A stretch of 17,933 nt of DNA from Tubulinosema ratisbonensis (GCA_004000155.1 RCSS01000198.1:1-17933); one strand, 5' to 3'; positions 1 to 8,075 are shown, numbered from the stretch's first letter. The notes: generated by a model not told the origin, from the sequence alone. Numbers and translations are program-made.

Positions 1-660
1 CAACATACTCCTTTAACAACCACTAGACAACAAAGTAATAAAGATTCTTTGCCACTTTTCTCAGCTCCTTTTTATGAAAAATACAAAGATAAAATCGAAC
101 AAGCACTTGCATGCACAGGAAATAAATACATTTCCTCCACACATTTGATAGATAATGACGCGTTGGTCTTAAATAATCTTGCACCATTAAAATTACATCA
201 AGAAAGGTATAAATTTATTAATAAGATGATCTTTTTAATTTCAATGGAAAGAAGAAAATATAAAATGACATGGGATCAAGGTTCATTATGCCGATTGGCA
301 ACAATTATTTATGATAATTTCCATGGTGATTTATTTAAAATAACTACCTTTTTTGGGTATACATGTTTTGCATCTAACGGATATTGTAATTTATACGAAA
401 GTGTTACAGATGAATCGGATTCTACATTGATACACCATGCCAGAGGAGAACATCCATTTTCAATGAAAACGGTATTAAGTTCTATTTCTGAATGGAACAG
501 TCTAAATTTATACGGTAGATCACTTAAAGATGGTTATGACTTAGTATATTTCATCGCTAAAATCTTTTTGTTTAAAGATTCTTCTCAAAAAGTTGATATG
601 TTCGTGGAACGATTTAAAGAGTTTAATCTATTGACTTTGCATTTTTTATTATGTAGCTAA
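1..660 (+). CDS. Hypothetical protein, 5' end cut by window edge
   Basis: The reading frame is open from base 1 to the TAA at 658-660 (219 codons visible), so the true start lies outside the window. A TTG at 49 could be mistaken for a start, but there is no ATG there and the frame continues upstream. The visible protein is soluble-looking, without a signal peptide or clear membrane segment. It has an aromatic-rich middle (TTFFGYTCFASNGYC) and a C-terminal part with NLY, then YFIAKIFLF and a Phe/Leu-rich end. I do not recognise a family. The last ~50 residues resemble, by eye, a decayed fragment at 4239-4421 and a weaker one near 15133-15261 (shared NLY, YF, F and Ser/Arg/Phe positions). That would make it a member of a dispersed gene family. 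The frame is almost certainly a gene; its function is unknown. Confidence 0.8.
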   Translation, partial: QHTPLTTTRQQSNKDSLPLFSAPFYEKYKDKIEQALACTGNKYISSTHLIDNDALVLNNLAPLKLHQERYKFINKMIFLISMERRKYKMTWDQGSLCRLATIIYDNFHGDLFKITTFFGYTCFASNGYCNLYESVTDESDSTLIHHARGEHPFSMKTVLSSISEWNSLNLYGRSLKDGYDLVYFIAKIFLFKDSSQKVDMFVERFKEFNLLTLHFLLCS

Positions 661-931
661 TATAAAGTTTTATGATTTTTAGTAAATACTGATTTGAATT
701 TTTAATCAAAATTTATATTTATTTAAAAAAAATTTAAATAGAAAATTAATTTTATGTTTAGATAGAATTATCTTAAATTAATAAACTATTTTTTTAAAAT
801 GACATTATAATTTTTTTATGTGGTAAAGACGCTCGTTTAATAAAACAGCATAATTATTTGATTTATAAATTTTTACTTAAAAACAAAGATATTTTTATAA
901 AAGACTCCAATGAAAATAGAAATTACAATAC

Positions 932-1146
932 CTGTAACCAAAGCCTACAAGGTAAGATAGGCTTAGGCAGTCAATAAAGTACACTAGTTAGTGTACGGCG
1001 GGAGAAAGGCTGCAGTATTTTGAGAAATACTAATTATGTAAATACATATTTACCATATGTTTCTTTTAACTAGATATTAATATTTTATATAGAAAGTATA
1101 GTGAAGAGATCTTCGTATAGATTTCGCATCTCTTTTCAACAAAAAA
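932..1146 (+). repeat. Interspersed ~200-bp repeat, copy A (possible structured RNA)
   Basis: This is one of four diverged copies (others 1147-1310 minus, 11391-11600 plus, 16139-16352 plus). Shared blocks include CTGTAACCAA at the left end (also in copy B), GGCAGTCAATA, CTAATTATGTA, CATATGTTTC and a right end near CAACAAAA. It can fold into perfect hairpins: AAGCCTA (941-947) with TAGGCTT (958-964); GTACACT (979-985) with AGTGTAC (990-996); AGTATTT (1014-1020) with AAATACT (1025-1031); AAGAGAT (1104-1110) with ATCTCTT (1128-1134). It is noticeably richer in G+C than its surroundings. It may be a structured non-coding RNA, a mobile-element end or a conserved leader; I do not recognise a known RNA family. 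Confidence 0.7.
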
Positions 1147-1310
1147 GCCTTATCTATAAAACATTTGTACTTAGTTATAAGAAACATATGTAAAAATAGG
1201 TTTCTACAAAGTTAGGTATATCTCAAAATAGTGTAAGCCTTTCACCTGCTAAAAACCATCCTGTGCACTTTATTGATTGTTTAAGTCTATCTTACCTTTT
1301 AAGCTATGAT
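1147..1310 (-). repeat. Interspersed repeat, inverted copy A'
   Basis: Read on the minus strand from about 1306 downward, this matches copy A. It begins AGCTTAAAAGGTAAGATAG, then has CAATCAATAAAGT, GGTGAAAGGCT, CTATTTTGAG, CATATGTTTCTTATAACTA and TTTTATAGA. It lies tail to tail with copy A, so 932-1310 forms a large imperfect inverted repeat with arms of roughly 170-190 bp. The first stem is less perfect here (AGCTTA against TAGACT, one mismatch and one wobble), so this copy may be decaying. Confidence 0.65.
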
Positions 1311-1322
1311 CACCGGACAAAA

Positions 1323-1375
1323 TATTTGATAACATAGGATTAACTATTATGTTAAACGGTTAAAAATATCAAATA
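1323..1375. repeat. Nested inverted repeat beside copy A'
   Basis: TATTTGATA at 1323-1331 is matched exactly by TATCAAATA at 1367-1375. Inside it AACATA and TATGTT form a second pair. The element directly follows the left end of repeat copy A'. It may be a terminal hairpin or a chance A+T-rich palindrome. Confidence 0.35.
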
Positions 1376-1944
1376 AGATGTAAAAAAATTACAAATTTAT
1401 TCTAATCGCAATACAGAAAAATTTTAAAGTTAAAAAGTTTGGACGCGTTTTAAAATAATTCAATAGGCTTAAGAACTAAACTATTTATTTAAAAAATTTT
1501 AATTAAGGGCAGCCTATATTAAAGATGATATTTTTTGTATTTAGAACAAGATGTAAAAATAACAAAATGATTTAGTAAACATATATTTTTGAAATTACTT
1601 GATCATTTTTTCAGGTATTTGTGTAATTTTTTTGTGGTTATATAATCTAGACAATTGACCAGTAAATCTTTAAGTTTTTAACAAATATAATATTATGATG
1701 TGTTTATTTGTTACAATAAATTTTTTGCCGTCAGAATAAAAATTAAACAATCAAATAGATTTACAACAGCGCATTTCAATCTAAAGAAAAAATGAATTTA
1801 AACATTACAAAAATAGAATTTTTAGAATTTAACCAAAGTGAAATAATAAAACTTAAAAGACATAAAAAATTATTAAGTTACAATTAAATTATAATCATAA
1901 ATAATTTTCCAGAAAAACAATAACCTTTCAAAACACTTAGAAAG
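1376..1944. other. Intergenic, one short possible reading frame
   Basis: A+T-rich sequence between the repeat pair and the membrane-protein gene. The only coding-like stretch is 1792-1887 (plus), ATG to TAA, 31 residues beginning MNLNITKIEFLEFNQ. It is too short to call a gene and may be a remnant. No structural RNA or regulatory site was recognised. Confidence 0.4.
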
Positions 1945-2766
1945 TTAATAAGCTTTATTCAAATTACTTTGAATGGTAATAGTATTAAATAAGAAGTTAT
2001 CGAATTGTCTTCTTAAAATGATAAACAAACACACAAACCTAACAAGTGCAGATATAAGCGAATGAATAGTCACTNGTTTGTTAAGAGAATATTTATAAAA
2101 AAAGAGAGAGGGTAAAAAACACCCAACCACAATTAAAAGTGAACATATTCCTGTTATCTTTTTTATCAAATATGTGTTTGAAAACCAATATAAATAAAAG
2201 GAAGAGAATAAAGAGGTAGATACACCTATTAGCACTAAAAATAAAAACAAAACTCTCAACCTAGCAAAATNATTATAACTTCTCATTTTATAGTTATATA
2301 TTTCCACAAAAATAAAATGAATTAAGTACATTGATAAGAAAATTAAACAAGAATGCGAGACTAAAAAAACGTTAGCTACATGATCTTGGTTGTTTTCTAA
2401 ATAAGGAACACATTCTTTAAGCAATGTTATAAATATATTCTTTATGCACCCAAAGAGGTAATAGAAATATCCGATTCCAAACAAGAAAAACATGAATCTC
2501 TCATTTAAATTAACTATTTTTTTAAATATCCTAGAAGTATGAATTTTTGATGAACATATTACAAACAAAATACCTGCAAGAAAAACTGGGTAAAAAATCA
2601 TTTCATTTAAGAATATTGTTTCAAAAAACGTTAGTGACAATAGAGATAGAATTAATAAGCAATCTGATAATATTAATATAGATTTTATGAAAATAAAGTA
2701 TCCTGGTTCTACGTGTGACGAATCATCTTGTGTCTGATACATTAACAAATATTCTGATTCTTTCAT
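1945..2766 (-). CDS. Multi-pass membrane protein, about seven hydrophobic segments
   Basis: The ATG at 2766 gives 273 residues ending in TAA at 1945. A longer start at 2775 would need TTG and would include only three more residues, so the ATG is preferred. A run of five C lies just upstream on the coding strand. The protein is strongly hydrophobic, with segments near residues 23-48, 52-72, 91-117, 132-157, 171-193, 204-224 and 235-252, separated by short basic or polar loops such as SSKIHTSRIFKKI. The N-terminus is polar and acidic (YQTQDDSSHVEP) with no signal peptide. Two codons contain an N (2075 and 2271), so two residues are undefined. I do not recognise a transporter or receptor family. 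It is divergent from the TFIIB gene, with a ~360-bp A+T-rich spacer. Confidence 0.75.
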   Translation of the reverse strand: MKESEYLLMYQTQDDSSHVEPGYFIFIKSILILSDCLLILSLLSLTFFETIFLNEMIFYPVFLAGILFVICSSKIHTSRIFKKIVNLNERFMFFLFGIGYFYYLFGCIKNIFITLLKECVPYLENNQDHVANVFLVSHSCLIFLSMYLIHFIFVEIYNYKMRSYNXFARLRVLFLFLVLIGVSTSLFSSFYLYWFSNTYLIKKITGICSLLIVVGCFLPSLFFYKYSLNKXVTIHSLISALVRFVCLFIILRRQFDNFLFNTITIQSNLNKAY

Positions 2767-2775
2767 CGTAAACAA

Positions 2776-2780
2776 GGGGG
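2776..2780 (-). promoter_or_regulatory. CCC-like start-site motif
   Basis: On the minus strand CCCCC stands 9 bases before the ATG at 2766, in a sequence otherwise almost without C or G. Microsporidian genes are known to carry C-runs (CCC-like) immediately before the start codon, marking very short 5' leaders. The motif supports the ATG start. Confidence 0.45.
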
Positions 2781-3126
2781 TTTTATTTTTATTATGCTTT
2801 TTTGATGAAAATGTCCAAAAAAGATCAAAAAGCTTTAAGCTAACTCCGGTATTTTTTTCACAAAATATAATTTAAAAATTTTTAACTAATTTTTTTACTC
2901 AAAAAACAATTCAAAAAATTTAAACTATTTTTTTTAAATTTTAAATAAATAGACTTTCTGTTCATTTTTAATATTTAAATCAAAATAAATTTTAAAAATT
3001 TTATAATTTAAATTAATTTTTAATTTTCAATTGTATTTTAAATATTTAATTAAAAATTTAAATAAAATATTTTTTAATTTATTTAACAATAAATTTTATT
3101 TTTTAAAATTTTAAATTAATAAAACC
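2781..3126. other. Divergent A+T-rich promoter spacer
   Basis: This lies between the membrane-protein gene (minus) and TFIIB (plus). It consists mostly of runs of A and T with many AAATTT and ATTTAAAT elements. The last bases before TFIIB read TTTTAAATTAATAAAACC. AAATTT-like elements near starts are also reported in microsporidia, but they are too common here to assign one. Confidence 0.4.
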
Positions 3127-4047
3127 ATGAAGCTTCAAAAATTAGTGTGTAAAGATTGTAATGAGTCAGTAAACATTATAGAAGATTGGAAGAATGGATA
3201 TTACGTTTGCGGAAGCTGTGGCTGTACAATAGGAAATAGAATTATTGACGAAGGCTCAGAATGGCGTAATTTTTCAGATTCTAATGCACCAGACCAGAGC
3301 AGAGTAGGCTCTGCTAACAATCCTCTGCTAGATACTGGTACTTACGATACCATTATCTCTGCGGGAAAAGGTACTCTTGGTGTAAATTTATCAAAAACCC
3401 AAATGAGGTCAGCAATGAGAGGACCAGAACAAGCTTTGATCAATGGATTTAATTTGATTACTGCTTTATGCGACAGGGCTAATATCACAAAGACAATAGC
3501 TGACAGAGCTAAGTATAATTTTAAAATAGTAGAAACTAAAAAAGTAGCAAAGAGTAAAAGTCATAAAGGAACCATTGCTGCTTGTATTTACATTGCTTGT
3601 AGACAAGAAAATTGTACAAGGACCTTTAAAGAGATTTCAGTCCTCACAGGCGTGCCAAGAAAAGACATTGGAAGAGCATACAAAGCAATAGAACCACATT
3701 TAGAAAGATTAGGGGCTGTCCCAGTGAAAGACATTGTTTCGCGGTTCTGTTCTAATTTAGATCTTCCGTCACAAGCTGAGAGATTAGCTTCAGGAATAGC
3801 TTTAAATGTACAAAAATTAGATTTATTGGCAGGAAAAGGGACTGATTCGATTGCAGCAGCCATTGTTTATTTGGTTACGAATATTATCCCAGAATGTAAA
3901 CCAGCACAGAAATTTTTACAAGCAACTTCTAATGTCACAGATGTTACCATAAAAAATGTATATAAAGAATTATTAATTCACAGGTACGAAATATTTCCTA
4001 AAGAGGAAGTAGAAAAATTAGGGATTGATGTCAGTAAAATTTTTTAA
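3127..4047 (+). CDS. Transcription initiation factor TFIIB
   Basis: A complete 306-residue protein, close to the usual eukaryotic TFIIB size (human about 316). It bridges TBP-bound promoter DNA and RNA polymerase II and helps choose the start site in the nucleus. The N-terminal zinc ribbon has C8-x2-C11 and C28-x2-C31. It is followed by a B-reader-type segment (GSEWRNFSDSN) and a linker with LLDTG. Two cyclin-like folds follow, about residues 100-185 and 205-290. The first contains GTIAACIYIACRQ and RTFKEIS, which are hallmark TFIIB/TFB sequence. The second contains SIAAAIVYLVTN. The ATG directly precedes the ribbon; upstream is noncoding A+T-rich DNA. No introns are needed. Base composition is far less A+T-biased than the flanks, as expected for a conserved gene. 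The small reverse frame inside it is only a shadow. It could in principle be BRF1, but the length and lack of a C-terminal extension favour TFIIB. Confidence 0.96.
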   Translation: MKLQKLVCKDCNESVNIIEDWKNGYYVCGSCGCTIGNRIIDEGSEWRNFSDSNAPDQSRVGSANNPLLDTGTYDTIISAGKGTLGVNLSKTQMRSAMRGPEQALINGFNLITALCDRANITKTIADRAKYNFKIVETKKVAKSKSHKGTIAACIYIACRQENCTRTFKEISVLTGVPRKDIGRAYKAIEPHLERLGAVPVKDIVSRFCSNLDLPSQAERLASGIALNVQKLDLLAGKGTDSIAAAIVYLVTNIIPECKPAQKFLQATSNVTDVTIKNVYKELLIHRYEIFPKEEVEKLGIDVSKIF

Positions 4048-4238
4048 AATGTAACATTTATAATAAAATATAATTAAGAAATAAAGTCTTATTGACTGAT
4101 TTTATCAAATATTTTTTAATTAAATATTTAAAATTAATTTTATTTAAAAATAATTTATTTTTTTTAAAACACATTTTTCATTTAAAATTATTTTTAATAT
4201 TAAAATGATTATATTTTTAATTAATTTATAGAATATGA

Positions 4239-4421
4239 TTTTATTTCTGTTTAATTATAGTTAGATTTTATATTAAACCCTCAGAAAATAAACATGAGAA
4301 ATTTAAAGAAGAAAGAATTTATGAGAATTTATATTTACCAAAAAATTATCAAAACTTTATTGATTATTTTACGACAAGATTATTTAGCAATGAAGGATCA
4401 AGAGGTTACTTTTTAAGTTAA
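4239..4421 (+). pseudogene. Gene fragment resembling the end of the left-edge gene
   Basis: An open frame of 60 codons with no ATG, ending in TAA at 4419-4421. The peptide has coding-like composition (EERIYENLYLPKNYQNF, then DYFTTRLFSNEGSRGYF). By eye it lines up with the last part of the protein at 1-660: NLY, then 10-11 residues, then YF-x4-F, then a Ser/charged stretch ending in Phe. It probably represents a truncated relic. Alternatives are an unrecognised 3' exon or chance; the identity is weak without a search. Confidence 0.35.
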
Positions 4422-5666
4422 AATAAATACATTTATAGTATTAATACTAATTTAGAAACTATAAAATAAAAAATTTTTTATTAAATTTTAAGTTATTTTG
4501 TCTTAAAAAATGTGACTCTCTGGGGTTTCAGAAAAAAAAATTGTCATGAAATTCTTAATTATTTTAATAAATTTAAAATAAGTAAAAAAATAAATATTAC
4601 CCCTAAGAAAGAGGATGGAACGAAACAACCTGATATCTAAGAAGAAAGAGAATGATAAACCAATAAATAAAAGATTGGAGTACAGTTTTTAAACTTTTAC
4701 TAAAAATAAAGGAGTTCCAGCCTCTCAGGACAATAATAAACCTTTTATGATTTTGTAAATTATTTAGTTGTCTTTTTCTTTTAAGGTAAAAATAAATTTA
4801 ATAATAAAAATTTTTAGATCAAAAAAATTACATCATTTAATGACATAAATTTCTTAAATAAAAAGATTTTGTGTATAATTATTTTATTCAATTTATATTT
4901 AATATGGGAATCTCAATTAATTTTACAAGAACAATTTGAATATAATATTTTAAAAAACTAATAATTAAATTAATGTAACATCTTAAATAAGAAATCAGAA
5001 ATTTTTTCATAAAATATTTCAAAGATGTAGTATTATTTTTCAAAAATGCTTTATTCACAAATTGTTTTAATATTAAAAGCTCATAACAATATTACATTAT
5101 AGTTTCATTTTACCGCCTTTTTTATAAAAAATATAATATATTAAAAAAATAAATGAAATTTGCGAACAAACAAACGAAAATCAATTTTATTAAATTTAAA
5201 TCACATAGTGTTNTACGAACATAACTAATATTTAATACAAATTAAAAACTTTGAATATTTATACTTGCAAAATTATTGACAAGATAAAACGGCGAAGGAG
5301 TTTTTAATTTCAAAAGACAATGAGCAAATATAAATTTTTGATTAGTTGACAATTATGGGGATTTTATCACAAAAAAGGGGGTATTAAAATGTTTTTAAAC
5401 CTGTAATTCTATACTTAGAAAATTTAAAAAAAAAGTATACCAAATATTTGTAAAAATATATCATTTATTTAGAAGATAAGTCTAAAATTATTCTAAAATG
5501 TTTTTAAATTACCCAAAATATTCCTAAATTGCCCTAAAAAATACCATAAATTCCTAAAATATTAAAACTCCATATAAAAATTACCCTAAATAATTCGCAT
5601 AAATTTTAATGCAAAAAATATCCATTATTTCCCCAAAAGAAAAAAATTTTTAATTTTTTTTACCCT
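4422..5666. other. Gene-free A+T-rich region with broken frames
   Basis: No intact gene is visible. Short coding-like pieces occur: 4575-4640 (plus; contains NITPKKEDGTKQPDI) and 4615-4692 (plus, another frame, MERNNLISKKKEN...). They suggest a frame-shifted relic downstream of the 4239 fragment. Around 5490-5640 there is a degenerate series of CCTAAA/CCCTAAA-like words. An N stands at 5213. Nothing else is recognised. Confidence 0.4.
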
Positions 5667-6060
5667 ATGAATGAAGATATCGCAGACGATAAAGCTTGAA
5701 TATTTTATGGAAATATCTGAAGCTTGGAGGCTACAAAAGTTTTGGAGGTAAATATGGTACCTAAAACAACACTACAAAGGACAAAAATATGGGTATTACA
5801 AATATATTTGTTAAATTTGTAAGAAAGATAAAGTGAACACAATGATGAAGATTATGAAACCTCACGAGAAGTTTAAAGAAATACCCGTATCTATAATAGG
5901 AACTCACAGTGTATATTGCACTAACCTATAGCTTTCCGAAAACGAAAGCAACACTCAATCAATTTTAAATGTGATAAAAATTATAATTTAACAAAACCAT
6001 ATTTTATAAAAATAAGTTACAAGAACATAAGATTAATTTTAGTGAAAAAAAATTTTAAGG
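5667..6060 (+). pseudogene. Decayed transposase, possibly Merlin/IS1016-like
   Basis: Coding-like peptide runs over about 390 bases in two overlapping frames, with several in-frame stops. One frame has LKLGGY, and the other continues with TKVLEVN and then TKIWVLQIY. This order resembles the K-(L/I)-GG-x-x-K-x-VE-(V/I)-D ... WV signature near the first catalytic Asp of Merlin/IS1016 (ISXO2-like) DDE transposases. Further on, NESNTQSI followed by VIK recalls the TQ(T/S)(I/V)E...(I/V)K region. The expected Asp reads Asn and frames shift, so the copy is dead. Merlin elements are known in microsporidian genomes. No terminal inverted repeats were found. The family assignment is a by-eye inference. 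Confidence 0.4.
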
Positions 6061-6369
6061 CATTTATACTAATAATATTAAAAATCATGGGGACATCTTA
6101 AGTATGAAATAAAAAAAAGGGGTATTTTTGGTTCGAATCTTTAAATATTTTTGTAGGAATTTCGTTTTAGATACAAATATATACGTAGTAAAAACAGTAA
6201 CAGCATCAGAAACATATTTAGAACAATACTAAATTTTTTATTTTCTGATTTAACAGTTTAATCAAATGAAAGCTTATAATTTATTAGACCAATAATTTCA
6301 ATTTATTAAAATATTTAATGTATTATTTTTAAAGAGTTATTTTATTTAATAATTGCGTGTGGTTTTCTG

Positions 6370-6388
6370 TTAAAGGTGTAACCTTTAA
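6370..6388. other. Perfect 7-bp hairpin in a G+C-richer island
   Basis: TTAAAGG (6370-6376) and CCTTTAA (6382-6388) enclose the loop TGTAA. The surrounding 6355-6475 is richer in G+C than its neighbours and has no coding-like frame. It may be part of a small RNA or a decayed repeat; no RNA family is recognised. Confidence 0.3.
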
Positions 6389-6596
6389 TAGGTCGTTTTA
6401 GCAGTCTCGTATCCCTGAACCAAAATAACTGTTTGTTCTGTTGGTATTTGAAAAGGAAGTATGACAAATAGAATAGTTTCTGTAATCGTATTTTAAAAAT
6501 TATTTTAAATGAATTCTATTATTCAAATTTAAGTTATTAAAATATCAGTTAGATTTGTTTAAATTTTTTATAATAAATTTAATAAGTGATAATACT

Positions 6597-6624
6597 CAAC
6601 CTAACCCTCGGGAAGGTGAAGTTG
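6597..6624. other. Imperfect hairpin downstream of a minus-strand gene
   Basis: CAAC (6597-6600) pairs with GTTG (6621-6624), and inside it ACC pairs with GGT around CCCTCGGG. A second pairing, AAGGT with ACCTT (to about 6640), competes with it. It lies 3' of the gene at 6783-7247 and may be a 3'-end structure, but this is not established. Confidence 0.25.
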
Positions 6625-6782
6625 AATAAATGTTGACCTTCTTATTATTTTAAAAAAAATTTAAATAACATCAAATTAAAATGCAAGAATTGTAATACTT
6701 TTGAATAATTCATACTACTTAATTCTTCATTGTAATTATTAAAATTTTTTTGTAATCAACAAAAAAATCTTGATAAAAATTT

Positions 6783-7247
6783 TCAATTTTCTTTATCATC
6801 AGATAAATCACTTTCAAACATTTCTTCATAACAAAATAAATCAAGTTCCTCTTTTGATAAATTTTTATCATTATCATTATCTTTTCCCTTATCTCGAAGT
6901 TGATTGTTTTTTAAATCATAATATTTTATACATCCTGATGTTTGGGATTCAATTACGCTATTAACGAAATCATCAAGAAGTTCTATACAAATGCAAGTAT
7001 GTTCCAATCTATTACAACCTGTGCAAAATACAGAATCTTCACCTTTATTTTTAGTATTTTGATCAAATTCACAATATTCAAATAAACAATCTTCTAGATT
7101 AAAATCTTCAATCAATTTTTGTGATTTTTCTATTCTTTCTTCTTGTAATGAAATGTTTGTGTTGGATAGAGTTTTATCAGAACATATAATAGGATTTTGC
7201 TGTGGAGTTTCGCTTGTAAACATAGAAGTCAAAAATAAAAAAAACAT
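6783..7247 (-). CDS. Small secreted-like Cys-motif protein 1 (CxxC-x6-CxC family)
   Basis: 154 residues, ATG at 7245-7247, TGA at 6783. The N-terminus MFFLFLTSMFTS-ETPQQ is a short hydrophobic segment followed by a polar mature region, consistent with a signal peptide. The central motif is C75-x2-C78-x6-C85-x-C87 (CTGCNRLEHTCIC). The C-terminal third is acidic and Asp/Asn/Lys-rich (KGKDNDNDKNLS) and ends SDLSDDKEN. Five other Cys are scattered. The same CxxC-x6-CxC spacing recurs in the three further minus-strand genes. The four-ligand spacing suggests metal binding or two disulfides (inference). A C-run precedes the ATG by one base. A shorter start at Met9 is possible but would lose the signal-like stretch. 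No known family is recognised. Confidence 0.75.
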   Translation of the reverse strand: MFFLFLTSMFTSETPQQNPIICSDKTLSNTNISLQEERIEKSQKLIEDFNLEDCLFEYCEFDQNTKNKGEDSVFCTGCNRLEHTCICIELLDDFVNSVIESQTSGCIKYYDLKNNQLRDKGKDNDNDKNLSKEELDLFCYEEMFESDLSDDKEN

Positions 7248-7248
7248 A

Positions 7249-7252
7249 GGGG
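7249..7252 (-). promoter_or_regulatory. CCC-like start-site motif
   Basis: On the minus strand the sequence reads TACCCCTATG, so CCCC stands one base before the ATG at 7247. It fits the microsporidian CCC-like motif and supports this ATG as the start. Confidence 0.5.
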
Positions 7253-7679
7253 TACAAAAATTAAAAAAATAAAAAAAGTTTTAAAATTCTTTAACTAAAT
7301 TTACCCAAAGGGTTTATTTATCGTTCTCTATCTCATTTAAGAAGTTTTTTTCAAATTTTTTTATTACTTTTTACATAACTTTAATGCTAATTTATTTATG
7401 ATATTTATTCGTTCTTATCAAATATAAATTTTTAAAGCTCTTTTAATACATAAAATCACTACAATAACAATTAAAAATTTACTTTTTTGTTTGATCAGAA
7501 TCCAATATTCATTATATTAAATTAGATTAAAACTTTTCTTTGTCCTCCTTTTTCATAGCGATTAAAAGAAAAAAAATTCACTCAAAATACATATTTGAAG
7601 AATTTGTATTTTTATTAAAATTTATATTTTAAACTAAACCTTTTATAAAAATTTGTTTAGAATAAAATTTTAATTAGTT
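7253..7679. other. Intergenic spacer, nothing recognised
   Basis: About 430 bases of A+T-rich sequence between two family genes on the same strand. No coding-like frame, hairpin of note or repeat was seen. Confidence 0.4.
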
Positions 7680-8075
7680 TTAACGAGATACTTCATCTGA
7701 TAATGAACTATATATTTCATTATCAGTCTCTGATATGAAAACATCTTGAGAATCATTATCAGAACCAAATCTACATGAACACATTTCGATTTTCTTATCA
7801 CAATTACCACATACAGTTAATTCATCACTTTCTAAACTAGAAACACTAATCAATGACGAGGAGCTCAGATCGTAATCTAATACATCAGATTTCTCATCAA
7901 CTTCGTCGAAAGAAACCACATAGTTTTGATACTCTTCTAACGGGTTTGTAGGCAATATGGTTGGGGTTTGGGTATAGTTTAATGTAAACACATTATTTTG
8001 TTGGTCAACTTTGTCATTTAATTTTACTAAAACAAATAACATAAAAAATTTAATTTGCATTTTAGGGATATTCAT
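7680..8075 (-). CDS. Small secreted-like Cys-motif protein 2 (CxxC-x6-CxC family)
   Basis: 131 residues from the ATG at 8075 to TAA at 7680. A second ATG at 8060 (residue 6) begins MQIKFFMLFVLVKLN, a better signal peptide; both ATGs have CCC just upstream. The middle is Ser/Asp-rich (LDYDLSSSSLISVSS). The motif C89-x2-C92-x6-C99-x-C101 (CGNCDKKIEMCSC) has the same spacing as in the neighbouring family members. It is followed by an acidic tail (RFGSDNDSQD, SETDNE). No enzyme motif is present. It is in tandem with the gene at 6783-7247. The overall sequence is too diverged for an easy alignment outside the Cys motif. Function unknown; secretion is inferred from the N-terminus. Confidence 0.75.
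   Translation of the reverse strand: MNIPKMQIKFFMLFVLVKLNDKVDQQNNVFTLNYTQTPTILPTNPLEEYQNYVVSFDEVDEKSDVLDYDLSSSSLISVSSLESDELTVCGNCDKKIEMCSCRFGSDNDSQDVFISETDNEIYSSLSDEVSR

Larger units (their letters stand above)
6061..6782. other. Gene-free region with two G+C-richer hairpin islands
   Basis: No gene is visible. Two islands stand out from the A+T-rich background: about 6355-6475 and 6597-6645, annotated separately as possible hairpins. A GTTCGAATC word near 6130 looks like a tRNA T-loop but has no supporting stems. Confidence 0.4.

Noticed and set aside
49..51. TTG as start of the left-edge gene
   Set aside because: Eukaryotic nuclear genes start at ATG, and the frame is open to base 1, so the start lies outside the window.
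945..1075. Intron-like signals in the repeat (AAGGTAAG, CTAAT, TTAACTAG)
   Set aside because: The 5' site is lost in copy B and the 3' AG is not kept in B, C or A'. No exons flank the repeats.
932..1146. Reading the ~200-bp repeat as decayed protein: copies A and C keep a similar frame (LQGKIGLGSQ, then NYV.., PYVS)
   Set aside because: All four copies have a stop (TAA or TAG) at the same place after CAA, and the net in-frame match of A and C comes from indels of 2 and 1 bases, so the frame is not kept internally. Paired stem changes fit RNA structure better. Coding of the right end remains an open alternative.
3588..3863. 91-residue minus-strand frame
   Set aside because: Antisense shadow inside the TFIIB gene, with no start motif or protein-like features.
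6125..6145. GTTCGAATC resembling a tRNA T-loop (also near 11300 as ATTCGAAC)
   Set aside because: No T-stem, acceptor stem or D-arm can be paired around either site.
6770..6964. 64-residue plus-strand frame
   Set aside because: Antisense overlap with the 3' half of the Cys-motif gene at 6783-7247; its composition simply mirrors that gene.
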